Assembly (NCBI RefSeq): GCF_000698125.1
Contig: NZ_BAXA01000017.1
Coordinates: forward strand, 1-64,000
Origin: Geomicrobium sp. JCM 19038
GTDB taxonomy: Bacteria; Bacillota; Bacilli; Bacillales; Marinococcaceae
DNA length: 64,000 bases
Reading direction: 5' to 3'
The notes below the pieces were generated by a model that ran no database searches, had not been told where the DNA came from, and worked only from the letters and a program-made list of their open reading frames with translations. Positions 7,739-16,701 of the stretch are shown one piece after another (the stretch's first letter is position 1; each line of letters starts with the position of its first letter). The translations under genes were made by a program, and so were the position numbers.

Positions 7739-9067
7739 TTAACTCGCAGTTACTTCTGACTCTACGACTTTCCAAACGTCCCACTCACCCGATTCGCTAG
7801 GAATGTCATTAACTGTCCACCACTTCGCTTCGTACAACACACCTTCATACCATACGCGATCACCTGCAACATAAATGGCGTTGTTTTGCCATGTTGGATA
7901 CTCATCATCATGGTCTACATTCGTTGCATTAAACTGCGGGTTTCCAATTGTATGGAACCATTCTGCAACTTGTTCAGTGTTGTCAGGTGCATACGTTAAT
8001 CCTAGCGTCAGTAAAATTCTCGCTTTTTGAGGGATTAAATCGTTTGCCGCAATAATTTGATCACGACCACCATACACATTCCCAGCACCTGTTCGACTTG
8101 ATGTTGCAAAGACAACATCGTGGTTCTCAATCGCATCGTTTTGTGCTGCACGTTGTGCTGAAGAAATTCCACCAGCACCTGTGCCTGCAGTAACAATTCC
8201 GTCTACACCCGCTTCAGCAAATGCTGTGATTGCTTCACCACCGGCATTTTGATACGTGTAGACAATTTCAGTTCTTGCCAAATCTTCAGCTTCCACTTCA
8301 GTCATATCAAATGGGGTCATCCATTCATCGAGGTCGCCACAAGACTGAACACGTGCTGGTGCACGGTCGGTTGAAATATTCATACCATCAATAAATCCGA
8401 GCGGGCCGTTGTTCGGAGATTCAAACGTATCCATTCGGTATGTATCAGCTTTCGTCACGTCTTTCGCCGCGTGAATTTCATCATTTAACATTAAAACTGT
8501 TCCAAAACAAAACGTTGATTGACTACCTGCCAGAAGAATTGAATTGTATAAGTTAGCAGGACCGTCAGCTCCAAGAACCATTTCCCCTTCAGAACTCCAT
8601 GGACGCATCGCACCGGTCATGACGACAGGCTTCTGACTTTGTACAGTGAGATCAAGCCAATATGCAAATTCCTCCATCGTGTCTGTTCCACTCGTAACGA
8701 CAACCCCATCAGCTTCTTCAAGTGCATCTTCTACGACTAATGTTAGTTCATGAAACTCTTCTAACGTATAACCGCCTGAACCGCTGTTCCCAAACTGTAT
8801 GACATCAACATCAACGTGTTCACTAATCTCTGGTTGAATATACTCGAGCATCTCATCCATAGGAATTGAGCCAGCACGATAACTCGTGAAACTCGCACGA
8901 GAAGATGCTTCACCAGCAATCGTACCACCAGTAGCAACAATCGTTACTTTAGGCTTCTCATTACTGTCGGCTTGTGCGATTGAAGCCGAAATACCAACGA
9001 TGCTTAGAATAGCAAATACAAGTGCACTAATCGCGAAATAAAACGAACGTTTCTGTTTTAGTATCAT
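7739..9067 (-). CDS. Secreted type II L-asparaginase fused to a C-terminal chitin-binding module
   Basis: 442 residues. A Sec signal peptide (about 1-33, ending SIAQA) precedes an asparaginase domain (about 38-375). That domain has both threonine active-site motifs, ATGGTIAG (nucleophile Thr about 49) and TSGTDTMEE, plus the AAKDVTKADTY lysine and ADGPANL. It would hydrolyse extracellular L-asparagine to aspartate and ammonia. After residue about 390 comes a compact CBM5/12-like module: NNAIYVAGDRVWYEG, LYEAKWWT and a terminal W-x-x-W. Such AKWW modules normally sit on chitinases or proteases and bind chitin or cell-wall glycans. An asparaginase carrying one is unusual. The start has an adequate GGGAGA ribosome site. 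Monocistronic, bounded by a strong hairpin. Confidence 0.88.
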   Translation of the reverse strand: MILKQKRSFYFAISALVFAILSIVGISASIAQADSNEKPKVTIVATGGTIAGEASSRASFTSYRAGSIPMDEMLEYIQPEISEHVDVDVIQFGNSGSGGYTLEEFHELTLVVEDALEEADGVVVTSGTDTMEEFAYWLDLTVQSQKPVVMTGAMRPWSSEGEMVLGADGPANLYNSILLAGSQSTFCFGTVLMLNDEIHAAKDVTKADTYRMDTFESPNNGPLGFIDGMNISTDRAPARVQSCGDLDEWMTPFDMTEVEAEDLARTEIVYTYQNAGGEAITAFAEAGVDGIVTAGTGAGGISSAQRAAQNDAIENHDVVFATSSRTGAGNVYGGRDQIIAANDLIPQKARILLTLGLTYAPDNTEQVAEWFHTIGNPQFNATNVDHDDEYPTWQNNAIYVAGDRVWYEGVLYEAKWWTVNDIPSESGEWDVWKVVESEVTAS

Positions 9068-9579
9068 AATCTTCTCCCTTTCGATCGATTACGACACACT
9101 TTATAGAATATTACTATAATTTACAACATTTCGTGTGAGATAAGTTGACATTGTCCAAATCGTCATTAGCCACACTTTTGAGCCTTGTCCTAAATCTTAT
9201 TCCTATCTACTATTACATATTTTACCTATTCAAAGTCCATTTACATCCCTATATACCTAATACTCAAGCAATACATCCAACCTTCTCGTTCGGCTAAATA
9301 GCTGTTTTATTAACAAATTCTGTAAATCAGTAGTGCTTTTCTTAACTTCTAGTTTTTAATATCGAGTGTTACTATTTGCTTCGCTTCAATCTATTCACTC
9401 TGTACCTAAAGTCCTCTCCTGCATTGAAGTGATTCAAAATGAAACGCTAACATGCAAATCACGCAATCATTTTTAGTTAAATCACTAAATACAACCTTTC
9501 TCTTTCAATCTCTAATTGCAAAATAAAACACTGTCCGTTAACGTAACTTGTAAGCGTTTTAATTGAAAGGAGTTTTTCG
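9068..9579. other. 512-bp divergent intergenic region
   Basis: Separates the asparaginase gene (minus) from the sugar-acid operon (plus) and must hold both promoters. A cre-like site lies at 9549-9562. A possible weak promoter TTGCAA-17-TAACGT lies near 9518-9546. No -24/-12 sigma-54 element and no small gene were recognised. Confidence 0.4.
9549..9562 (+). promoter_or_regulatory. cre-like CcpA site
   Basis: TGTAAGCGTTTTAA matches the consensus TGWAANCGNTNWCA at all but one position and lies just ahead of the ribosome site of the operon's first gene, a position where CcpA binding would block transcription (carbon catabolite repression). By eye. Confidence 0.5.
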
Positions 9580-10455
9580 ATGATTCACGGTATACTTACT
9601 GCACTAATGACACCAATGAACCACAATCAAACCATCGATCATGATCAAACACGTTCTCTCGTTCGTCATCTCGTTAATTCAGGTGTACACGGATTGTTCG
9701 CACTTGGGACAAATGGGGAATTCCATACGTTATCATCTTCAGAAAAAATTGCATTTACGAAAACAGTCGTTCACGAAGTTAATGGTCAAATCCCAGTGAT
9801 TGTTGGAACTGGCGGTATAAGCACTGAAGCCACGATTGCATTTTCTAAGCAACTCGAAGAAGTTTTTATTGATGCTTTTTCTGTTATTACTCCTTACTTT
9901 GTAAAATTATCACAAGATGAATTGCAAGAACATTTCGAACGAATTGCTGATGCTGTGGATGTACCGATTATGCTTTACAACATTCCTGGATTAACTGGTA
10001 ATCACCTTGAACCTGTAACGGTTCAAGCACTTTCAAAACACCCAAACATTATCGGTATTAAAGACAGCAGTGGCGATTTAGAAACCATAAAACAATACAA
10101 GGCACGGTGCGATGAAACGTTCTTACTATTATCTGGAAACGATTCACTGATTCTCGATACACTCTCAATTGGTGGTCATGGTGGTATTGCTGCTACGTCT
10201 AACCTTTTTCCTGAACTTGTCGTCTCGATCTATCAACACTATCAGAACGGGAACATTGAAGGAGCAAACAAAGCACAAGAACAATTAGGACCTATTCGTC
10301 ACATGATGCAAAAAGCAAGCATTCCTTCTGTTAATAAGAAAGCGATGGAGTTATTAGGTTTACCAATCGGTCCACCACGCCTTCCTACAAAAGAAATTTC
10401 ACCAGCTTTGGTTACTGAATTGCAAGATATGCTTAAACAGCATTACAACTATTAA
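9580..10455 (+). CDS. DapA/NanA-family class I aldolase or dehydratase
   Basis: 291 residues, the usual length for the dihydrodipicolinate synthase/N-acetylneuraminate lyase family. Visible: the entry motif LTALMTPM, GTNGEF near residue 45, the catalytic tyrosine in MLYNIPGLTG (about 135) and the Schiff-base lysine in IIGIKDSSGD (about 161). In lysine synthesis dapA would sit elsewhere; here it opens an operon of sugar-acid catabolism, so it probably cleaves or dehydrates a 2-keto-3-deoxy acid. It has a strong GAAAGGAG ribosome site. It is 17 bp from the Fe-dependent dehydrogenase, which may act on its aldehyde product. Substrate is inference only. Confidence 0.85.
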   Translation: MIHGILTALMTPMNHNQTIDHDQTRSLVRHLVNSGVHGLFALGTNGEFHTLSSSEKIAFTKTVVHEVNGQIPVIVGTGGISTEATIAFSKQLEEVFIDAFSVITPYFVKLSQDELQEHFERIADAVDVPIMLYNIPGLTGNHLEPVTVQALSKHPNIIGIKDSSGDLETIKQYKARCDETFLLLSGNDSLILDTLSIGGHGGIAATSNLFPELVVSIYQHYQNGNIEGANKAQEQLGPIRHMMQKASIPSVNKKAMELLGLPIGPPRLPTKEISPALVTELQDMLKQHYNY

Positions 10456-10472
10456 GCGAGGGGATACTTCTC

Positions 10473-11636
10473 ATGCAAACACAGTATCAATTTCAAACAG
10501 CAGATAAAATAATCGCCGGTGCTTATCGTTTTGAACAATTAGCCGTTGAACTACAAAAAACGATCCATGCACATCGGGTGCTCATTGTTACACAACCATC
10601 AATGGTAAACAAATCACAATTTGAAACCATGAAACACAATTTATCTGATAACCAAATAGAATTTGATTTCACCGTAAGTATTCAGCCAGAACCTACGATT
10701 GCAAATATCGAAAACACGTTTGAAGAAACGGTACGTGGCAAAAATTGGGATGCAATCATTGGAATCGGTGGTGGCAGTGTTCTCGATGCAGTAAAAATAC
10801 TTGCTGTCTTGAATGACGAATCGCAATCAATTGAGGAAATGCTTGAAAACGGTGTTCAATCCAAAGGTTTACCGACAATCTTGATCCCAACAACCTCTGG
10901 GACTGGCTCAGAAGTGACACCAAATGCCATTGTCACCATCCCAGATCAACAATTAAAAGTTGGAATTGTTAGCCCGTACTTCTTACCTGAACTTGTTATT
11001 ATTGATCCAGTTTTAACCTTGACACTGCCTAAAGAAATAACCGCAGCTACTGGGATGGATGCGTTTACCCATGCATTAGAATCGTACATCTCAATAAAAG
11101 CAAATCCGATTAGTGATATGTTCGCATTGGAGGCTATACGTCGCATTTCTAAAAGCATTGTACCCACGTATCTTGATGGATCATCACTTGAAGATCGTGA
11201 AAATCTTTTGATTGGATCTATGTACGGTGGCATGGCATTAACAAGTGCTGGAACTGCCGCGGTTCATGCACTTGCTTATCCATTAGGAGGCACGTTCCAC
11301 ATTACCCATGGAGTGGCCAATTCAATGCTTCTCCCCCATGTTATGGATGTAAACCAAGAAGCGATAACAACAAAGCTTGTTAACGTAGCAGAAGCGATGA
11401 ATCTTCCTAAACTTCAAAACGATGAAGCAACAGCTTCGTCCGTTGTGGAAGAGATCAAACGCTTAACAAACAAACTTCATATCCCACAAGATTTGCAATC
11501 ATTTGGTGTGAAAGAACAGGATATTAAAGCACTAGCAGAAGCAGCATTTAACGTAAAACGCTTACTCAACAACAACCCAAAACCATTAAACATTCCAGAA
11601 ATCGAAAACATTTATCGTAAACTCATTGAAGTGTAA
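10473..11636 (+). CDS. Iron-containing (group III) alcohol dehydrogenase
   Basis: 387 residues with the family's dinucleotide motif IGIGGGSVLDAVK (about 93-105), TSGTGSEVTPNA (about 140) and the metal-binding histidines in AFTHALESY and FHITHGVANS (about 268-280). Members oxidise or reduce small alcohols, lactaldehyde, 4-hydroxybutyrate or phosphonates with NAD(P). Located second in the operon, so likely to reduce or oxidise the aldehyde made by the DapA-like enzyme. The last base of the stop lies 8 bp from the next gene. Exact substrate not visible. Confidence 0.87.
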   Translation: MQTQYQFQTADKIIAGAYRFEQLAVELQKTIHAHRVLIVTQPSMVNKSQFETMKHNLSDNQIEFDFTVSIQPEPTIANIENTFEETVRGKNWDAIIGIGGGSVLDAVKILAVLNDESQSIEEMLENGVQSKGLPTILIPTTSGTGSEVTPNAIVTIPDQQLKVGIVSPYFLPELVIIDPVLTLTLPKEITAATGMDAFTHALESYISIKANPISDMFALEAIRRISKSIVPTYLDGSSLEDRENLLIGSMYGGMALTSAGTAAVHALAYPLGGTFHITHGVANSMLLPHVMDVNQEAITTKLVNVAEAMNLPKLQNDEATASSVVEEIKRLTNKLHIPQDLQSFGVKEQDIKALAEAAFNVKRLLNNNPKPLNIPEIENIYRKLIEV

Positions 11637-11644
11637 GGAGGAAG

Positions 11645-13381
11645 ATGACCATGAAGATCATGGGCATTGCCCCTTATCCAGGGCTTAAAGAAGTCATGTG
11701 GAAAGTAGCCGCTGAAGAACCGCATATTCAATTCGACGTTCAACAAGGGGATTTAGTAGAAGGACTTGAGCTTGCGAAGTTGGCTGAAGCCAACGGATAC
11801 GATGCGATTGTTAGCCGTGGTGGTACTGCGACACTCATCGAACAACAAGTGACTATTCCAGTCATAGATATTCAAGTATCTGCTTATGACATTATTCGTA
11901 GCATGAAGTTAATGGAAGAGTTTTCAGAAGGTGTTGCGATTGTCGGATTCAAAAACATCACGCAAGGTGCAACCGTTATCTCAGAGATTATGAATCGTCA
12001 CTATGATGTTCATACGATTTACGATGAGTCTTCTGCTTTAGAACAACTTCAAAGGTTGCAACCAAGCTTTAATGTCATCATCGGAGATGCCATTACCGTA
12101 CGCACAGCTCATCACCTTGGTCTGAACGGCGTTCTCATTACTTCCGGGTTTGAAGCTGTGAATGAAGCCGTGCAAACAGCCAAAAAGATGACCTCTTTCA
12201 AACAGACATTACTGGAAGATGTCCGGCTGTTGCAAGAACATGTCAATCGATCTTGCGATCATGCATTTATCATCGATCAGTTTGGCAACGTCAAAACTTC
12301 TACAATTCAACAACCCATTAAACTTAAAAAAAATGATTCAATTGCTTCTTTATATCCTGATTTCTACAAACTTGCGATTGAACAACATCCAGGCACCTTC
12401 CACTATGAAATTCATGGCGAAACCATGAGCTTCCAACGCGTTCCTTTTACGAAGGGGTCTCAATCGTATTTTTGGATTTCGCACATCCAGAGTAATTTGG
12501 ATTTGCTGGATAAAGAACAAGGAATCAGTATCACACGCACGAGAAAAACGGACGTTGCTTCATTCTCAAAAATGATTGCTTCTGACCAATCATTGATTCA
12601 AAAAACAATTGCACGTGCAAAACAATGCAGTGTAAATCCTAAACCTATTTGGATTATCGGTAAGCCTGGAACTGGGAAATCAATGTTTGCTCGCGCAATC
12701 CACGACACTCACGCACATGGAAACGAGAGCATTTATATGACCATGGACTGTCGTTGGTTCATCGGTTCGTTTGCGAAAACAATACCCCATCTTAAATTTG
12801 GAACCATTCATATAAAAAATATTGATTATATCACTGAACAAGATGGTACGACACTTTGTCGAGTTCTAGAATCGGCAGAGCAACAGTGCAAGATCATTGC
12901 TACTAGTTCTACTGAGAACATTAAAAGCATCTACCTGAAACGCTGGTTACAAAAACAAACGCTTCATCTTCCAACAATGATTGAACGTAAAGAAGATGTG
13001 TCGAGCATTAGCAAACTGTTTGTAGCGCATTTTAATTTCAAACATGGAAAACAAATTTCAGGCTTTCAACCAGAAGCTCTTGACGTTTTAACGACAACCG
13101 ATCTTCCAAGGAATTTCAATCAATTGGAAGAAGTGATTGAATACGCAGTAATGAATACCGAATCTTCGTATATTACATCTACTGCTATACGGGATGGTAT
13201 TGAACAAACGACATCTCCACCGTATGAAAATAGCATTATGTTAGAAAACAACCTTTCACTTGATGAAATGGAAAAGATCATCATTGAAAGTACACTGCAA
13301 CACTATGAAATGAATCAATCAAAAGCGGCAGAGCAGCTTGGGATTAGTCGTTCAACATTATGGAGGAAACTCAAACCTTAA
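11645..13381 (+). CDS. PrpR_N-type transcriptional regulator with degenerate AAA+ domain
   Basis: 578 residues. Residues 1-190 form a PrpR_N sensor (SRGGTATLIE near 60, IIGDAITV near 155). A short middle region (200-290) may be PAS-like. An AAA+ domain starts with Walker A GKPGTGKS (about 338), and a Fis-type HTH ends the protein (SKAAEQLGISRSTLWRKL). The AAA+ domain is shortened and lacks the GAFTGA loop needed to contact sigma-54, so it probably works without sigma-54, as TyrR-like proteins do. Encoded inside the operon it likely controls. An ATG at 11651 is better spaced from AAGGAGG than the ATG at 11645. Ligand unknown, perhaps the transported acid. Confidence 0.8.
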   Translation: MTMKIMGIAPYPGLKEVMWKVAAEEPHIQFDVQQGDLVEGLELAKLAEANGYDAIVSRGGTATLIEQQVTIPVIDIQVSAYDIIRSMKLMEEFSEGVAIVGFKNITQGATVISEIMNRHYDVHTIYDESSALEQLQRLQPSFNVIIGDAITVRTAHHLGLNGVLITSGFEAVNEAVQTAKKMTSFKQTLLEDVRLLQEHVNRSCDHAFIIDQFGNVKTSTIQQPIKLKKNDSIASLYPDFYKLAIEQHPGTFHYEIHGETMSFQRVPFTKGSQSYFWISHIQSNLDLLDKEQGISITRTRKTDVASFSKMIASDQSLIQKTIARAKQCSVNPKPIWIIGKPGTGKSMFARAIHDTHAHGNESIYMTMDCRWFIGSFAKTIPHLKFGTIHIKNIDYITEQDGTTLCRVLESAEQQCKIIATSSTENIKSIYLKRWLQKQTLHLPTMIERKEDVSSISKLFVAHFNFKHGKQISGFQPEALDVLTTTDLPRNFNQLEEVIEYAVMNTESSYITSTAIRDGIEQTTSPPYENSIMLENNLSLDEMEKIIIESTLQHYEMNQSKAAEQLGISRSTLWRKLKP

Positions 13382-13399
13382 CTATGTGGAGAGATCATT

Positions 13400-14671
13400 A
13401 TGAAAAGACCTCATGAACTCGTTATTATTGCCGATGATTTAACTGGCGCGAATGATAGCGGTATACAACTTGCCAAAAAAGGAAGGTGTGCAAAAGTCTT
13501 TTTTAACGCTGAAGATGCCATTGAACATGGAGAGGATGTCACAATCCTTGATACAGACTCTAGAGCACTCTCTCCCTCCATCGCCTACCATTGCATCGCA
13601 TCGTTAATTAATGAATTAAAAGAAATCGCCCCCACTCCCCACTTTTACAAAAAAATTGATTCAACCTTAAGGGGGAATTTAGGGGCAGAGATTAATGCAT
13701 TATACGATTCTGGCTCGTTTGATGTTGTAATTATTGCACCAGCCTTTCCAAAAGCTGGACGAACAACAAAAGATGGCTTTCATTACGTTCATGATCAATT
13801 GCTTCATTATACAGAAGTACGTACCGATCCAAAAACACCCGTTTTCGAGTCACATATACCAACTTTATTAACAGAACAATTAAATCAAGCAGTCAATCAT
13901 ATTCGCCCTTCACTATACGAGAATCCATTGCAATGGGAAGAAGAAGTTGAACGTCTCCTAACTACATCACCTTTTGTTGTGTGTGATGCAACTAGCGACG
14001 AAGACCTTCAAAAAATCGCAATGCTTCACTCTACCCTACCGTATCGTACACTTTGGGTAGGTTCAGCAGGGCTAATTGAAATGCTCTATGATTATCTTTT
14101 TACACCACTTGAGATAACAAAAGCAGAAAGCAAATCACTGCCACAAGAGGGTCAAACACTACTCGTTTCAGGTAGTGCTAGCGGAAGAACTGCTACACAA
14201 ATTGAACATCTCAAGCAAGACTGTGACATCGAAACGCTTTCTATTAATATGACAGAAATCACCACGAAACCTGCTTTTATAAGTGAGTATATAAGAACAT
14301 TAGAATACATGTTATCTCAAAGACGAGATGTGTTACTCACTGTAGACAAAGTACCAGAACACTCTCAAGAAGATATCAGCTACGTTATTGTACACACACT
14401 CGCAGCCATTACGGCACAAGGTGTAGGCTCTGGGCAAGTAAGTAACTTAATCTTAACAGGCGGAGATACCGCTAAAGCAATTGTATCTAAGCTTGGTGTA
14501 AAAGGAATAACGTTGGTTAAAGAAATCGAAGACGGAATTCCTCTTGGGAAATTGATCGGTGAAACGAAGTGCACGATCATTACAAAAGCCGGTGCATATG
14601 GTAATGAACGATCACTTGTACATGCATACAATCACGTGAAAAGTAGGGATGCAAAATGGGCAAACCAATAA
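13400..14671 (+). CDS. Four-carbon acid-sugar kinase (DUF1537, DtnK/OtnK family)
   Basis: 423 residues. The N-terminal domain opens with the diagnostic [13 protein letters not shown] (about 10-22) that binds the sugar acid, and continues with [15 protein letters not shown] (about 83-97). The C-terminal nucleotide domain has [11 protein letters not shown] (about 258) and [10 protein letters not shown] (about 352). Family members phosphorylate D-threonate, D- or L-erythronate or related acids at the 4-hydroxyl using ATP. The downstream pdxA2 gene overlaps its 3' end, which strongly suggests a kinase-dehydrogenase pair. Confident to family; which acid isomer is used is inferred. Confidence 0.88.
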   Translation: MKRPHELVIIADDLTGANDSGIQLAKKGRCAKVFFNAEDAIEHGEDVTILDTDSRALSPSIAYHCIASLINELKEIAPTPHFYKKIDSTLRGNLGAEINALYDSGSFDVVIIAPAFPKAGRTTKDGFHYVHDQLLHYTEVRTDPKTPVFESHIPTLLTEQLNQAVNHIRPSLYENPLQWEEEVERLLTTSPFVVCDATSDEDLQKIAMLHSTLPYRTLWVGSAGLIEMLYDYLFTPLEITKAESKSLPQEGQTLLVSGSASGRTATQIEHLKQDCDIETLSINMTEITTKPAFISEYIRTLEYMLSQRRDVLLTVDKVPEHSQEDISYVIVHTLAAITAQGVGSGQVSNLILTGGDTAKAIVSKLGVKGITLVKEIEDGIPLGKLIGETKCTIITKAGAYGNERSLVHAYNHVKSRDAKWANQ

Positions 14672-15650
14672 TCGGCATTACGATGGGCGACGCTGCAGGC
14701 GTCGGCCCTGAAATCATCGTAAACGCATTACAACGACCTGAAATCTTGGAACACTGTCTACCTGTTGTAATCGGCGACTTAAAAGCTATTGAAAGAGCAT
14801 GAAAAACATAGGTGCTCCATTACAGTTTCAACGTTACCATTCTAGTATCCAGGATACAAAAGATGGAATCCCTATTCTCGATCTGAATCTACTACCAGAC
14901 GAATGGTCACTCGGTAAAGTATCAGCTACATGCGGAAACGCAGCTTATCACTATGTGGAAAAAGCAGTACAGTTAGCTCTTAATGGTGACATTGATGCCA
15001 TTTGCACAGCTCCGCTTAACAAAGAAGCCCTCCATCTTGGTGGGCATGTATATCCTGGTCATACAGAAATTATAGCCACTTTAACAGACACCGATGACTT
15101 TTCTATGATGCTAAGTTCTCCTAAATTAAACGTCATGCATGTGACTACGCACATGGGGCTGATCGATGCCATTCAACGCATTACACCTGAACGTGTTCTG
15201 ACGACCATTGAACTTGCACATCAAACACTAAAAGCAATGGATATCTCCTCTCCAAGGATTGGCGTATGTGGTATTAATCCTCACGCTGGAGAAAATGGAT
15301 TGTTTGGGTACGGCGAAGAAGAAGAAAAGATTGAACCTGCCATAAAGAAAGCCAAAGCTGTTGGCATTAATGCTGTTGGTCCACTACCTGCTGACACATT
15401 GTTTTATTTAGCGCAACGTGGTGATTATGATGCTGTTATTGCGATGTATCACGATCAAGGTCACGCACCAATTAAAGTGCTTGGAATCGACGATGGCGTC
15501 AACATCACGATCGGTTTACCGATTATTCGAACGAGCGTTGACCACGGAACAGCATTTGACATTGCGGGCAAAAACCTCGCAGATGAGCAAAGCATGGTAC
15601 AAGCACTCCTCACCGCGATTACCCTTGCTAATACTAAATCTCATAAATGA
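14656..15650 (+). CDS. pdxA2: PdxA2-type 4-phospho-sugar-acid dehydrogenase (frameshift near 14800)
   Basis: The gene starts at ATG 14656 inside the kinase gene ([18 protein letters not shown]) and hits TGA after ERA at about 14803. The next frame carries on from 14799 with the rest of Pdx[22 protein letters not shown], the metal-site [29 protein letters not shown] and [14 protein letters not shown]. One missing A in GAGC(A)ATGAAA restores a protein of about 331 residues, the family's normal length. With the adjacent DUF1537 kinase, the known role of PdxA2 enzymes is oxidative decarboxylation of 4-phospho-D-threonate or -erythronate to dihydroxyacetone phosphate, not vitamin B6 synthesis. Confidence 0.85.
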
Positions 15651-15663
15651 GAGGTGTAAAAAC

Positions 15664-16683
15664 ATGAAGTCTCGAATTGTTTCTTTTCTATTGATTAGTA
15701 TCGTCTTGATCATTGCTGGCTGTTCAAATGAGAGTAATGCGAACGAATCAGGAAATCAATATGTATTCTCTACTCAAGGTTTGGGAACTTCGTTTAATAC
15801 GATGACGAATGCATTTACCAAAATCTATGATGAGAAATTTGATGACGGAACTGAAATTCATTCACAGACGACGTCACCTGGTGGAATTGCTGCCTCGTAC
15901 ATTATTGAACAACAAACTGCAGACATTACGATCGGTAATGCTGCTCCTGCAATCTGGGCCTATGAAGACGGCATCCTCGACCGACCACCCGTTCAAGACG
16001 TCCGCTCCGTCGGAGGTGGTTTAGACGCTCCGGTTGCGATCGTTGTATTTACAGAGAATTTCGTTAACAGAACCGGATATACGACACTAGAAGAGGTCAT
16101 TGATGACGAATACCCCGTACGAATTGCCTCTAAAGATACCGGTTCATTCGGTGAAGTAACTCAAAATGTTATTCTTTCTGAACTTGGTGCAACATACGAT
16201 GACATTCGTTCATGGGGCGGAAACGTAACACTCACTGACTCAAGCAATGTCATTGACATGTTACGGGATAACCGAGCCGATATTACCATTGATCACACGA
16301 ATTTAAATCAAGCCAATTATGTAGAATTGTCGCTCACTACAGGCTTGCATTTTGCACAACTAAGTGAATCATTACAAGACCGATTATTTGAACAAGGTTA
16401 TGCTAGACAAACGATCCCAGCTGGAAGCTTTAATGGCGTCGTTTCAGATGATATGGAGACCGTCGGTTCACCGACAACCCTTCTCGTTCATCAATCCATG
16501 CCTGACGATCATGCCTATATCTTGGCAAAAGAAATGGCAGAGAATAAAGAAGCACTTGTGAGCAGCTTTTCAGCGTTTCAAGACTTTGAACCAGAGAATG
16601 CTTGTGAGCCAACGAGAGCTGGTGCACCGCTTCATCCTGGGGCTGAGCAATACTATAAAGAATCTGGTTGTTTAGAATCATAA
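15664..16683 (+). CDS. TAXI-family TRAP solute-binding lipoprotein
   Basis: 339 residues from ATG 15664 (AGAGGTG ribosome site; an open frame extends upstream but would run through pdxA2). Lipoprotein signal ending IIAGC, then a TAXI receptor fold: FSTQGLGTSFNTM, TTSPGGIAASYIIEQQTADITIGNAAPA, and SKDTGSFGEV. The C-terminal region has a Cys pair. It captures the substrate outside the membrane and hands it to the fused TRAP permease encoded next. Placement at the end of a sugar-acid operon suggests the ligand is a C4 sugar acid or a precursor, whereas most known TAXI proteins bind glutamate or similar acids. Confidence 0.87.
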   Translation: MKSRIVSFLLISIVLIIAGCSNESNANESGNQYVFSTQGLGTSFNTMTNAFTKIYDEKFDDGTEIHSQTTSPGGIAASYIIEQQTADITIGNAAPAIWAYEDGILDRPPVQDVRSVGGGLDAPVAIVVFTENFVNRTGYTTLEEVIDDEYPVRIASKDTGSFGEVTQNVILSELGATYDDIRSWGGNVTLTDSSNVIDMLRDNRADITIDHTNLNQANYVELSLTTGLHFAQLSESLQDRLFEQGYARQTIPAGSFNGVVSDDMETVGSPTTLLVHQSMPDDHAYILAKEMAENKEALVSSFSAFQDFEPENACEPTRAGAPLHPGAEQYYKESGCLES

Positions 16684-16701
16684 TTCGAGGGGGGTATAGG
16701 T

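Noticed and set aside
10641-10826. Numerous 60-100 codon frames opposite or within confirmed genes
   Set aside because: They lie wholly inside genes with clear family motifs and have no start signals of their own.
15418-15663. In-frame upstream extension of the TAXI receptor gene
   Set aside because: It overlaps pdxA2 and lacks a start signal; a lipoprotein signal begins exactly at ATG 15664.
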